Of a DNA stretch of 64,000 nt, positions 34,826 to 46,854 are shown in pieces. The position numbers and the translations under genes were made by a program. Each line of letters begins with the position of its first letter. Position 1 is the first letter of the stretch. A model generated the notes under the pieces. That model had not been told where the DNA came from. It saw nothing but the letters and a program-made list of their open reading frames with translations, and searched no databases. The DNA is from Diphasiastrum complanatum (Eukaryota > Streptophyta > Lycopodiopsida > Lycopodiales > Lycopodiaceae): positions 20,134,410 to 20,198,409 of the forward strand of contig CM055110.1 in assembly GCA_029204225.1 (NCBI GenBank). Direction: 5' to 3'.

Positions 34826-37800
34826 TGAATTGTCAAGTACAATGTATTATTTCCAAGTTAGACAGTATTTTTGCCTATAATAAACATGAGAGAAGATAAT
34901 AGTTGTCCAAGAACTAGATAGCAATTATTTATCCTCCAACAACCCCCTCAATTACTAATTTCTTGAGGATGGAGTAAGTGTGAATTCTTCATGTCCATCT
35001 ATACCAAATATCTTCACGAGTCAATTTTCAAATGCACCCTTGTAGGTTATATAGGTTTTAGCAGTGCCATGAATACAAACATGTAACATTCTCTACCTTG
35101 CCCTCAAGTTTTTAACATGACTCAATTTGCCATAGCTTCATCCAGTTTCCAAGAATATCCCAAATTGTGATAGTAGAAATCACATCTAGATAAGGAGGTT
35201 ATTACACCATGATTAGCTTGACATGGATTCACCAAAGAAGTAGACAATAAGATTTGTTGATTTCTTTGCACCTCAATCTCTCCAACCATGATGGAAAAAC
35301 TCATGAGATATAGCCTATGTTATAAAAAATCACAACATTTGAACTCATCATCATGAGAAACTAACTTGCATTCACTTGTTTCCCATGGTCCTATCCATGT
35401 CCATTCCCATTTCCAAGAAGCCTTTATCGGCTGAGCAAAGCGAGATGTCAACCAAAGTACCAAACTTGACATCACACACGATAGTATTCCCAATGTTACT
35501 GATTATTGGTGGTTCATTCATGGTATTATCCAAACTTCCATCTAAAGTTTGATCAGCAAAAGATACTAGAAAATTTAAACAAACAACCCCCTGTTTGCAT
35601 GTCAAGGGTGAACTTGCCTGAGTGTGATCAGGGTCATTTGCTTCACAAGAGAGGCAAGTCTGAGGTACACCAGCCACTATCCATGGCATGCAGCAGTGGA
35701 CAGTACATGAGCATAGCATCAAGAGGGCACCGCAGTGCTTCTATAGTGGGTACATTTCTTTTTCAATGGCTGATAGGGCCATCTATAGAGAATGATGAGA
35801 GAAATAGCAACCTGTTGTGCTTCTTGTGCATCATACTTCGCAAATTGAGAGGCTTCTCTACGTTTTTAGGCCCCTACAAGACCTCAAGATTATTCTTGAT
35901 CACAAATATCGACTAAACTCTTATGGTACAGCCATATTAAGTAACGTGCAAGTAAGAAATCTTTCCAAGTCATGACCACACACCTTTGAAGTGCTGCATC
36001 CAAGTTGGTGTCCAGCACAATGATAATTGCCGGCATCTGATGAAGAAGCTGAATAACCAAATTCAACAGAAAGATTTTGCATAAGACAAGTTCTCCAGAG
36101 AATTTCAGAAGTCTTTATATAACTTTGCACCAATTAATGGAAAGAAAGAAACAAAATTGTGACATATTCAAGGTGATAACAGCACAAAACATAAGCAGCC
36201 AGATTTTGAGATCTTCAGCAACATTGCCCACAGAAGACGTAGCTGTCAAAGAGCGACTACAACACAAGAAACCGTGACTCCTGATATGGAATTTGCAACA
36301 TCTATCATTACCCAGCCTTTCTTTTATTCAGAAAAAGGGGCCAAGAGAAGGGTAGGTGGTCAGTTTAATTTCTGGTATCTAGTTGCATATCCGATGATGC
36401 CCTGGAATGGGAAGAGGAGGTCCTTTGCATTCAGTGTCGTGCAGTTAGGATCTGTAAAAGACTGGACTACTGTTTTGTGCAAGCTGGCTAGCACCTAGGA
36501 TTCTCTGTTGCCCTGGAAACGTTGTGGTAAAATATGTGCCTAGAAGTGCGGAAGATAATCATGGAATAAAGGACACATGAGAAGACAATGCTTCAAATGA
36601 AGACTTGCTCCATCCATTTTCTCATAGTTTGCTAGGGGTACTTTGACAAGTTAAAAATTTGCTATTCCCAGTCTCAGAAGCCTGTTGTGTATTGCATTGG
36701 ACTACTTCGAGCTTGGTTATGAATGTTAAGTTTGCAATTTATCACCAAGAAAGAGACCTTTCTTAAAGTTAAATCTACCAATGTTCCAAAAGCAATCATG
36801 ATGTATCTATACAGAAGATTTGAACAAAACAGCCAAACCGTATTCTGCACCTAGAGTGATGCTTTTCAAGGACATAGTGGTTGTGTTGCTCATTATGGCC
36901 CATAATAATTTCGAAAGTGTATCTTCTCTATATGAAGTGCATACAAGAAAAAATTATTGTGAGATTAGAGCTCAAGGAATTAAAAACCTCGAAAAGAAAA
37001 CTGGAAAATGGTCTGGATCCAAAAGTAGCAATATTACAAAATTTGCAATACACAAAAGATAGTGAAACATCAAGTTACAAAACTGTCAAATACTTCAACG
37101 CCTTTTCATTAAGGATTCTATAAGATCGAAGACACCATCTTCAAACCCAATCAAATCTCACAGATTTGAAGGCTACTGACTGACTACTTCTGTTAATACA
37201 GAATTGAAGTCTACAGTCCAAAATGAAGGGCTAACATCATCTCAAAGCAAACAGTTAATTTACAAGGTGATTACAAAACTTGAATAAAATTTAAGAGGAC
37301 ATTCAGTATCTGCACATCTTATTGGTGCTATAAGCACGAGTAAATGTTTAGTTTCAAGGACTCTGAAATCATCAACATCTTCTATATACTGACAATAGGG
37401 CAGGATCCAAGGCTCCAACTCACAACCAGGGCAAAGGATCATACAGATCAACCAAACATTGTCATAGAAATTGAATTCCTAACAGCAAACATGAAATGAA
37501 TAAGATACTAAAATAAATAAGCAGCATGGCGACCAATTTTCTGTTTCCGTGCCAACATTAAGGTTCTGCAGACTTAAATTACTGAAATCAATGATGACCT
37601 TCCTTTGTTAACAAGTGATTACTGCAAAAGTGACCTGGGCACTTGCTTGAACCTTTACAACATATGTATGTTAAAGAAGGGTTCAAAACAATCAATGCTT
37701 GTACACCTCCCCCCCCACCCGACCCCACCCCACCACCACCTTTGGTTTCCTTAGTTTGCGACATCAAGCAATGAAAAAACCATAGTCATCAGAAAATTCG

Positions 37801-38044
37801 ATTTGGGACTCAAAATCAGATAAAAAAATCCAAAAGATCTGAATCGAGATATTGGGAAAAGAAAAGACTGCAAAGTTTTAAGGTAAAAAATCACGATGTA
37901 AACTTACTGATTGTACTAAATAGAGATACAGATGGGAGATGAATAATATCTAATACCCTGAACCTATGAAGATTTAAACATTGTAAATTACTTGTAACAT
38001 ACAATAACACAAATTCACAGCAATCATATTCATTGTTCTCTAAT
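34826..38044. other. Anonymous AT-rich interval
   Basis: No gene recognised over about 3.2 kb. Open frames at 35122-35304 (-), 35506-35916 and 36274-36498 show no family motif. A C-rich patch lies at 37710-37742. A weak CATAGT-led, GATTT/AATC-rich stretch at 37781-37860 recalls the tips described elsewhere but lacks a partner. Confidence 0.35.
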
Positions 38045-38220
38045 TTTCGATCCATACCAGGCACGAGAAGCCTGCTTCAAGCCATACAAGTCTTTATGTA
38101 ATTTACATACCTTGTTTCCCTCCCCTTGGATCACATTGCACAAAGCCATCAAGTTGTGCCATATATATTTCTTCATCCAAACTGCCATTAACAAATGCAG
38201 ATTTAACGTCCATCTGATGG
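38045..38220 (-). pseudogene. Copia reverse transcriptase fragment
   Basis: The minus strand reads [20 protein letters not shown] then [13 protein letters not shown], a frameshift near 38108, and KDLYGLKQASRAWYG. This is the Ty1/Copia RT signature (MDVKTAFLNG.L.EEIYM and LYGLKQ.R.W). It stops abruptly at 38220, next to the LTR that begins near 38224 in the other orientation. The neighbouring element probably landed in this Copia copy. Confidence 0.85.
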
Positions 38221-38223
38221 ATA

Positions 38224-38533
38224 GATCTCGGATTATTATCTCGTAAGGAGGTCCGTAGGCCTACCTAAACCCATAGATTAATTATGATTATGAGGGGCCC
38301 TCATGGTATTAAAAGTCATAGTTACTGGTTAGAGGCTTGAAACTCTAGATGGTGGATTGGTATCGAACTAACAGTCACTCATTGAGGAAGTGGATAAGGT
38401 GGCCCATTTAGGTTGTTAATGTGTCCAGTGAGGTGTCACAGTTCACTCCTAGTTGAGGAGGAGCCTTGAAGGGTATAAGAATACCCATAGGCCTCCCATG
38501 GAGGAGCTAGTACCCCAATGGAGGTCTTGAAAG
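38224..38533 (+). repeat. LTR, copy 2, ending at a primer-binding site
   Basis: The first 267 bp match 4859-5127. The block continues to GAGGTCTTGAAAG and ends where the primer-binding site starts. It begins within 4 bases of the Copia RT fragment, so its left end is probably the element boundary or close to it. No gag or pol follows, so the element is a remnant. Confidence 0.7.
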
Positions 38534-38546
38534 TGGTATCGGAGCC
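38534..38546 (+). other. Primer-binding site, tRNA-Met type variant
   Basis: TGGTATCGGAGCC differs by one base from the standard initiator tRNA-Met site seen at 24755 and 50803. Confidence 0.65.
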
Positions 38547-38753
38547 AAAGATAGGACAAATTGCTGCTTGAAAGCACAAAAGTGGAGGCTAGGAATCGGT
38601 GAGCGGATCTTGCAAGGTCATGATTCTTGGTGAATTGGAGCAAAGCCGGAGCAAAGGCTTGGTGGTCTGATTCACTTAGTTCTTTTCAATTTTAAGATTT
38701 TTTCGAGAGAATTTTTGTTGCAAGGTATGTGCACTACCCAATTTTGCAACAAT

Positions 38754-38756
<3 letters not shown>

Positions 38757-38791
<35 letters not shown>
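38757..38791. repeat. (GA)n microsatellite
   Basis: A 35-base GA run about 210 bp after the primer-binding site. It recalls the AG tract after the primer-binding site at 24755. Confidence 0.95.
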
Positions 38792-38793
<2 letters not shown>

Positions 38794-38799
38794 CTTGAG

Positions 38800-39789
38800 A
38801 AGTAAAAAATGGAAGTGGATTGAATCCGTTTTTTTAACCAAGGTTTTTGCAAATTTCTTTGACACAGTTTATGTCAAATTGCTTTTGCAGTTTCCTTTTT
38901 AATGAGGCAGTTTTGTTCCGGCAATTAAGGGGGTAATATCGGTTGCCTTTGTGCAAATTATGACCCTTACTTTAAGACTGAAATTTCTGCACTTCAAAAG
39001 AACTGATTGCTTGTGCTTTCAAGGAATGATTTTTAGTTTCCAATGCTCTTGACAAGTGGTTGTGTCCTATTGATTGTTGCTGGGTTTTTTGGCAAGCATT
39101 CGTTTCTTGTTTTTGAAAATGGATTTTCGTTTTCACAACCATAAAGATCTTTTCTCGGTGTGTTGTGAAATTTTTTAAATAGAGTTACTGAAAAATGTTT
39201 ATAAAGCTGAAAAGTGATCCAATAACAGAGAGAGCATGCATGCTATTAGAATATTTGAAGCTTTTTCAGAAAGTATAGCAGTAGGACTTTCATAATCCTT
39301 CCATCTTTTGGTTAAAAGCTGAAAGAAAAGCTTACAACATCTATACTTTGATAGGCTAAAGTAAAACTATGAACAGCAACTAAGAATCCTAAGAGTGTTG
39401 CTCACTAGTTTCCAGTTCGGCCTTGCAAAGAATTTGCAAAACATCCATAAGAGATGCAAAGTAAACCAAGAAAAAGACTCTTAAAGCATGATTAATTAGT
39501 TACAAAGCTAGAAGAGACATGTCTAAGGGCAGGGCCGCCCTATTACATGTCATCTAAACCTTCTTGGAAGCACTGATGCTTTTCCTTTTTTTGCTTGGGC
39601 ACTCTGTTGAAACTTTTGATGGATGACAAGCTTTGGATCCCTACATAGCAAACATGCACCTGCTTAAAACCTGTTGAAGGTGGGAAGTGGCAAGGCGGAA
39701 CTGGGCGCGCATCTCTCTCCCCCCTCCCCCTCTCCCCCGTCCCCCATGGCTATGGTCTAGCGCACCCTCTCTCTATCTCCCTCGCTACA
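38800..39789. other. Anonymous interval before LINE copy 3
   Basis: No recognised feature. The last 100 bases are rich in C and T (CTCTCTCCCCC runs near 39710-39780), like the region ahead of LINE copy 1, and may be the LINE 5' untranslated region. Confidence 0.35.
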
Positions 39790-40830
39790 ATGGCCCCAAG
39801 AAGAAATGGGGCAGCTAGCTCCCACCACTTATTACATGACAAAAAGCTGCATTAGGCAGCAGCGTTGCCTCAAGTAGGCCCTCAGGTAGCTGCAATAGAG
39901 GCAGCAGCGCTGCCTCAGGTAGCAGTGTTGCCTGAGGCAGCAGTGCTGCCTAATACTGCACAGGTAGAGGCAACAGCTCTTTCGCTGCCTCATGCAATTG
40001 AACCCCCCTCGCCTTTCCTGCAATGAATGCCCCCATCCCCGAAATCCGCCAATCTTTTGTGGCATTTATACAGGGATGATATTCAGAGAGGATTAGACGT
40101 GATTCATAGAGATGTTCATTCCAGATACAGACATCTATATTGCAGTATGTTATTTCCAACCAGAGACCCATCTTTCTAGGACAAAGATGGTTCTCCACAT
40201 GTTAGACACCATTCCATGACTTGGAACAAGATCCTTTACGTATCAGGGGATTGAACAGTGACGATCTTGGTATCTTGAAACATTCCACAGACGAGGACGG
40301 GCCTATCACAGATTATGGCGAATATCTATTACAGTTAGGAGAAGCACACGAGCTTGCCATTTTTAATGGCATTCCCATCTAGTGATTTCACTTGTCATCC
40401 TCGAAGTGGTGGCCATAGTGTGGTAGACTATCTCATGGGATCACCCTCTCTTCTTCCCCATATTACTGCCATCACCATCACTCATACTACTCTTTCCGAT
40501 CATTCATTTCTCTACTTCGAATTGGGAACAAAACACCACCATCACCTCTACTTCTACTTCCCCCCCACACTCGTGCTCCAAGATAACGTTTCAAGAACCC
40601 ATACATTTCGGTGTATCAAGACTCATTGATCTCCCTTCTACAGCATTTTCCATATAACTCCACCATTGAACACCAATCCGTCTTCCTCACCAATGCCTTA
40701 CATACTGCTACTTCCCTTTCTTTTCTATCTACAAAACCCAAAATAAGAACAAAAATCTCCAATCGTCCTAAAACAGCCTTGGTATGACGATGAATGCAAC
40801 TAACTCCCTAATCATCTTAGATATGCCTAT
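39790..40830 (+). pseudogene. LINE fragment, copy 3 (ORF1 start plus endonuclease part)
   Basis: The ATG at 39790 opens MAPRRNGAASSHH, similar to the ORF1 start of copy 1. An Ala/Pro/Gln-rich repeat with many GCAGC units follows (39850-39990). ORF1 then ends in stops, and most of it and the endonuclease start are missing. Endonuclease sequence resumes at 40245 with NSDDLGILKHSTDEDGPITD and LLQLGEAHELAIFNGI. After a frame change come GGHSVVDYLMGS and TLSDHSFLYFEL. A final trace near 40780 (WYDDECN) matches the linker before the RT. No RT is present. An internal deletion and several stops show it is dead. Confidence 0.75.
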
Positions 40831-42845
40831 GCCAACTCACTTCTAATATAAATCGTACCTACCGAAATACACTCCGTCATAAGATTTGGCGTTCCTGGTA
40901 GCCATCAATATATAATGGGATGATTTTTTGCCAGATTTGCCATCCAATCACAACTTGCCAATTAAATCATGGGATGTATCAGATCAATTGTCGGTAGCGA
41001 GGCTATATTTCAAAGCGGCAATGGTTGGCAAGTCATGGAAGAATAAGTTTGTTACATGGACAAAATCCTGATGGCTCGAAAGAGTCCATTCCTCATTTCA
41101 CCCGCATCCACGTGACCAAAACATCGCTCAATTGACATTCATGGAGCAGGTACGTTTTACCTCACTAAGCGCGGACAGGAAGAAAAAAGCTCACCTGACG
41201 CCTAACCGCAATTTTTTTAAAGGTGTCGTTGGGCCCTCACCAATTTTGGTGGGGGATATTGTTGGGCATTTGGCAGTAAACCATGTAAATAGCGCAAATC
41301 AAATAAAAGAATAAGTGTGAGGGCTCTAGATGAATAAAACGTGTTTTCCGCCTCTTTTGGAATTCAAATGTGTAGGGAGATAGAGATTGGCCAATAGCCA
41401 AAGGGGCCAAATGCCCACTCTCCACTAAATATTGGCTCAATGTATATCATTCTCATGTTCAATCAAAGAAAGGTGGAGAGTCTACCATTTTGGCAATTGA
41501 ATGTCTTTCCTTCTCCTTCTCCTCCATCTTTCTCATGTTTATCGGATTTTCATGCTTGTTGGATTTGCTTGTTATTGCTATTTTGTGAGAGGAAAGATTG
41601 AGAGAGGAAAAGTGAACTTGAACCACTGATGATTTGAAGTCAATGTTTGTTAGCTTGCCTAACGTCTTGTGAATAGACACTACTCCCTTGGGAACAAACT
41701 GTCGCATGAAAAGAAAGGAGGAACTATGTCTCTACCCTACTTGCTTTGTCTTTGCTTGGATCTTGGGAATAGGCTTTGTGGTTCAACCATTCGGTAGGAT
41801 TCTTCACCAGTAATGACCTCTCAGAGCTCCTTCTCCATGAGAATATTTTTGAGCTTAAACTTCTTGACACTCCAATCTTACTTGCTTGTCCAAGTACTGG
41901 TTCTCCCATATTAGACGTGGCTCCAAAAAACTGCTCGTACATGACTAGAAAACCCTCTTTTGATGTGAAACAGATGCAATGCCACACTCCAGACTTAGTC
42001 ACAATGCTGCCTAGCCACCTATTTCAAGTCTTACCAGCACCAAGGTTGGTTTTGAACGACTTCCTGGGCTTCAAAAAACCTGAATTGGGTGTTGTGGATC
42101 GTAATTAGGTCCAAGCTATAGAACGGTGAAAATTACAAATCAAACCAACCTTCTCCTTAGGGGAAATAACAGTTCTCTATTTATTTTCTTTGTTGGAGAA
42201 CACCCACTAGCTAGCGGTTGCCAAAAGTTTGGTCTTCAGATTTTGCCCCCTTTTGTGAGAGAGAGGAAAATCAAAAAAATGAACTTAAAATTTCACTTGA
42301 AGTCTTTCCTAACTCCCTGCACTTCAAACCCTTTCACACTTTCAAAGTGAAAATTTTTCATGGAGGAGATCAATCCATTGGGCGCGCAAGACCTATAGAA
42401 GACTTCTCTCTCTTCTTTCACCTTCCTGAAACCCTAGACGGGTATGAAGATGGCAGCTCTTCGATCTCAGATAGCTCCATGCATGAAGTACGGCTGTATA
42501 CGGCCTCCTGTAGGTAGGGTCGCCCTATAACATCGCCCTCATGTAGACTTTCACTTCTTTGAAAACCGCTTCCTACAACTCAAGATTCATGCTTTCATCC
42601 ACCGAAGCCCCATTCTTCAAAAAAAAAACAAAATTTGAGCTTTCCTCAGAATTCTTATGGAGAATTCCTTTGCTCCCACCAGCGACCTCCCTCAACAAGA
42701 TAGTCTAACAAGCAATTGCTAGATTGACTGAAAAAATGGCTCCACCTAAGCTATTTCATTGAATTGGCTTGCTTGGTGTGAACTGTTGCCAATAGACCTG
42801 ATTTTGATCCACAGAACACTTTGCTTCTATCTCTGCCACCTACGT

Positions 42846-42857
42846 GCTCTGATAGCA
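42846..42857 (-). other. Primer-binding site-like motif
   Basis: The minus strand reads TGCTATCAGAGC, one base from the initiator tRNA-Met site TGGTATCAGAGC. It implies a minus-strand LTR ending to its right, near 42858. Confidence 0.45.
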
Positions 42858-45333
42858 ATGATAGAAAAGCACTATAATGTAATTCTCTACTCACCTACAC
42901 GTTCAAATCGTTAAAGTAACAACAAATAAAGGTGTGGAAACCTCATCACTCAGATAACCACCTTAATTTTTTTTTTTTCAAATTAAAGATCACACAATTC
43001 TGCTTCTTCATGCTTCCAAACCGGAATATATACGGTAGGTTCTCCTATGGGGCAGTCCTGCATGGCAAAGTTGAACACTAATTTGGTTTTAGGCTTCATT
43101 GCTCACGCTTCAGCTTTCTACAAGAAACAACGATTCGCGAACTTTCATATGTATGTATAAATTAGCAATCTAATATCTATAAAGTTTTAGTACATTGTAG
43201 ACATTATACATACTACATTAGATAAACTAGCATTATATCTTGAAAAATGCAAGTTTCTTTTTTTTGACGACCCTTTCTGATTCTTTCGGGAGGGGCCCGA
43301 TTCAAAACCATGATTCATGCTGATTTTTCTGATTCTAAAAAGGATGGGAACACTAGAATCTACCAAGGCCAAAGAGTGGTACTAGGAAACCAGCTTGGCT
43401 AGATGGACCAATATTGCCAGTCAAAAACCTTCAAAACACTTGTACACACTGGGCATTAGTAGAAAATTATGGAGCCCAAGCTATACACAGTGACCAAGCA
43501 TGCTAAATGGCCTCAAAAATTTGAACAACTATAACCCAAGCTATCTAAAGGAACCATTAAATTTGAGAAGTAGCAGCAAGCAAGGAATCAAAAGATATAG
43601 TCCAAGGGAGCCACACCAAATGAGGTATCATAGAGGAAGGACCACCATGCTTCCACTGAACCACATAAACATAAACATTCCAAGCTATTTGCATCAACCA
43701 AGCATGCCAAGTAGCAATAGGTAACAGAAGAAATAGAGATATACCAATGTCTCAAGCAACTTATAAGGACCAAGAGTTTCTGGCACCAGCAACTGAAAAT
43801 GTCACAACTACATCCCAAGCTAGTCATCTAGACTAAGAATGCCAAATGCCAACATCATGAACAAGCAAATATGGTAGTGTACAGGTATCCCAAGCGATCC
43901 ATAAGGTCCATTAATGGGAATCACCATCCTCTAAAAATGGCTCCACTAACATAGAAAAGAGAGTAATAGGAATATAATCACATAAAGTATCATGATGACT
44001 CAGATCATAATAAATATCATTGTATTGACAAGACTAGTGTAATGAGCTAGGAAATGTTGATGTAGGCATGTGTGCTAACTGCTATAGGAACATAAATCTC
44101 TAACAAAATTGCAGGAGCATCACATACATTTGGCAAAGCCAAAGGCAACGAAAGTATGAACCCAAAAGACATGTGTCTCATCACACAAACCATGATATGT
44201 GGATCAAAACAAATAAAATTATGTATCTAGGCATACCTTATTTGAGTTGTAGAACCAACAGGAGAATCCGATGATCCTCTATTTTTTACCTTTTGATAGA
44301 AAACTCTGATTGACAAGTTTGATAAAGCAATGAGCTCATCTTCTTGAAAAGAAAAGATCCACCAAATTTCTCAAACAAAATCTTGCAAAATGGTATTCCA
44401 TTTTGACAAATGTTTTGACTTCGCAAGAACTTCACTTCTATCAAAGAGAAAATGGATCTTAAGGCTTGTAGGACAACATAAAACATGAGAGATCCACTCA
44501 AAAGAGGAGTAGAAGGCTGTTGTTTATAAAATATGAAAGTACCCCCTTTGACCATAATTTTGATTTTTTGATAACTCCTAGAAGAGAATTTTAATCAATG
44601 TGTCATCTAAACTTGTAGAGATCTCACCACCCTACTACATCCAAGGAAGTTAGCAACCAAAAAAGTATTTAAGAATGAGTTGAATATGAATGTTTTTATA
44701 GTGTGATTATTTAGATATCTAGAATACATGAGAAAAAAGGAAATTTTCCAATTTTATTTTTTTAGGATGAAATGTTTGAGGAGAGGAAGTACATTGCATC
44801 ATTGGATATCTACGCTTGCAATCCATTATTTCATGCACACTTATGGATTATCTCCTAGGTTGTATCTATATTAGATAACATGTGCAATCCATGTGAGACA
44901 TTAATGGTTGAGACATGAACTAGATTGTGAGCCAAGAAGATCATCCAAGTTCGATGAATGTGATTCTATTTTTTATTTAACCATGGTGAGTAATCTCTAC
45001 AAACCTTGAGTAAACTAATAGGGCCATGGATATTTCAAGGTTGACTAATGGAGGCTCTTACACTTATTAGATTGTGATTTTTATTTAAAAGAATTGCAAA
45101 GCTAGTTATTTCCAACTTTTAAAAAAGGCATGATTTCCAAGAGAAAAAAATTAGGGTTTCCAAAAACGACCATCAAGGAAAAGCACTTCTTCGAGGGTGC
45201 CCAACTACAGAGAAACCAAAAATTCTCCTCACAAATGAACACGTTAGGGCGAAGAAGGTTGATTTGAGCTCTAGAGAGAGGACTAGAGAGAAAAAAATTA
45301 GAAGAAATTAACTCCCGAATTGCTCAAGAAAGT

Positions 45334-45345
45334 GCTCTAATACCA
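45334..45345 (-). other. Primer-binding site-like motif
   Basis: The minus strand reads TGGTATTAGAGC, one base from the initiator tRNA-Met site. Sequence to its left is purine/pyrimidine-rich, like a leader, with no gag recognised. Confidence 0.45.
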
Positions 45346-46164
45346 AAGATTTTGACATCAATGAAGCATAAAAGACATATTTCCCTACAAGCAACAACAA
45401 TGACTTCTAGCCAAAGCTAAATAACTGAGTGTCTCTAGTTGCTACTTATACCCAATGGATGCCCTAAAATGGAAGCTTCTAGAAACTAGAGGTGATAAGG
45501 TTCCACAATGCAAATGAAGTTTAATGAACTAAGAAAAAGAAGGATACAACCAATGAGTAGTGTTCGAAATTTTGATTTGGAGGCTGACTTTTAAGTTTCG
45601 AACACTATTCTTATTAAAATATTAGTGACATCACCTTAACGAGCAAAACAAGTCAAGAAAGTTATACTATTATCATGAACAATTGCCCTATATAAAAAAG
45701 GCTAAAGACCAAAAGAACAAATAACTTCCAAACGAATAATAAATTTTTTCATGCATAATTACATAGCCATGTTGTCAAATATGTGTTATAAGAGGAACAA
45801 AATTGCAAACAGAAAAAATAATTCAATAAATAAATAACAGTACCTTGCCTGTTTTCTTTACATTCGGCACCTTCGCAAGAATTTCTTTTGGAAGCTTTGC
45901 CAAACTCTGGATTCCATAGTTGCACACTATTACCATGGTGAATGAGGAAATATTTGCATAAATAGCTAGCTACCATCAATGACAAACTTGCAAAGTTTAA
46001 GTCTAAATTGCCCTACATTTTTAAACAGAAAGGACATTGGGTAACTAACAAGAAATCATGTCATAAATTTTGAAAACATACAACTTGGAAAATTGGACAC
46101 AAAATATCATACTAAGATCCTTCACACATTCTTTTTAAAAGAAAGACATTTTCAAAGCTAGTAG

Positions 46165-46842
46165 GTAGGCCTTAAAAATTGATGTTCATTTTACCCCTAA
46201 TGTTAATAGGCCATGCATGTGAGCTATTTTAGGGGCCTATGCTATTTAGATTAGTTACAGATCTATAAATGTAGCAGGGCGCTAGAGGACTATTATAGGA
46301 CTTAAATAATGAGTTAGAAATTAACTTGGACATGAATAATGATTTAGAAATTAACTTGGACATTTTACCAAGTGTAGGAGTTAGTTTTAGGAATAAGCTT
46401 TTGCTTTTGCCTAAGTTAGAAATAGGCAAATATTATTTAAAGAGGACCTGAGCCCTCCTCCATATTCCATTGTAGTGAGTTTCAGATCTATGTAGTGGAT
46501 CTGTGATATTCTCTTATGTTCTATCCATAGTTCCCTGTGGTACCGCCATTATGGTACCGCCGGTACCATAATGGTGGTACCGCCAGTACGGTACCGCCCT
46601 CAGATCCGCGGTACCCAGGCGGTACCATAATATAAAAAAAATATATTTAAAATTTTTTCCCGTGTTATTTTCTCAAATTTTTTTTTTTTTTTTTGGTACC
46701 AGGGGACCGATACGGTACCATACTGGTACCACAGTCGGGATCCGCAGGACCTATGGTTCTATCTAATCTTTGTTGTATGTGTGTGAGTACTGATAAGATT
46801 AAGTCACACCAGTTATGATGAATTATACTTATAATTCTAATA
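46165..46842 (+). repeat. LTR 1 of the 46-52 kb cluster, with a nested element
   Basis: Alignable to LTR 2 (50374-50802): shared pieces include TACCCC, GGCCATGC, GAGCTATTTTAGGGGCC against GTGCTATTTTTAGGGGCC, ATTCCATT, and the ending ATTCTAATA against ATTCTGACA. Length without the nested 230-bp element and its 8-bp duplication is about 440 bp, close to the 429 bp of LTR 2. Many differences indicate an old relationship. The left boundary is approximate. Confidence 0.7.
46526..46755. mobile_element. Non-autonomous hAT-like element C (230 bp) built of GGTACC words
   Basis: The element is flanked by a perfect 8-bp target duplication GTTCTATC (46518-46525 and 46756-46763). The ends are CATAGTTCCCTG and, inverted, CATAGGTCCTGCGG. 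The body contains ten GGTACC words in both halves, around an A/T-rich centre. LTR 2 shows the uninterrupted site, so the insertion came after the two LTRs separated. It encodes nothing. The tip and target length agree with element A at 28.2 kb. Confidence 0.85.
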
Positions 46843-46854
46843 TGCTATCAAAGT
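46843..46854 (+). other. Degenerate primer-binding site of LTR 1
   Basis: TGCTATCAAAGT occupies the position where LTR 2 has TGGTATCAGAGC. Confidence 0.55.

Larger units (their letters stand above)
40831..46164. other. Anonymous interval with two minus-strand primer-binding sites
   Basis: No coding homology recognised in about 5.3 kb. Overlapping frames on both strands at 41724-42108 have no motif I know. GTGGGGGATATTG then TTGGGCATTTGGC at 41249-41275 could be a polypurine tract and LTR start. The two primer-binding sites listed separately imply eroded minus-strand LTR elements. A GATTC-rich patch (five near-copies) lies at 43265-43340. Confidence 0.35.

Noticed and set aside
41249-41275. 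Possible polypurine tract and LTR start (GTGGGGGATATTG then TTGGGCATTTGG)
   Set aside because: It resembles a Copia 3' LTR start, but no matching second LTR or primer-binding site in the same orientation was found, so it is not listed as an element.
41724-42108. Overlapping 92- and 110-codon frames on opposite strands
   Set aside because: No recognisable domain on either strand, and nothing nearby supports a gene.
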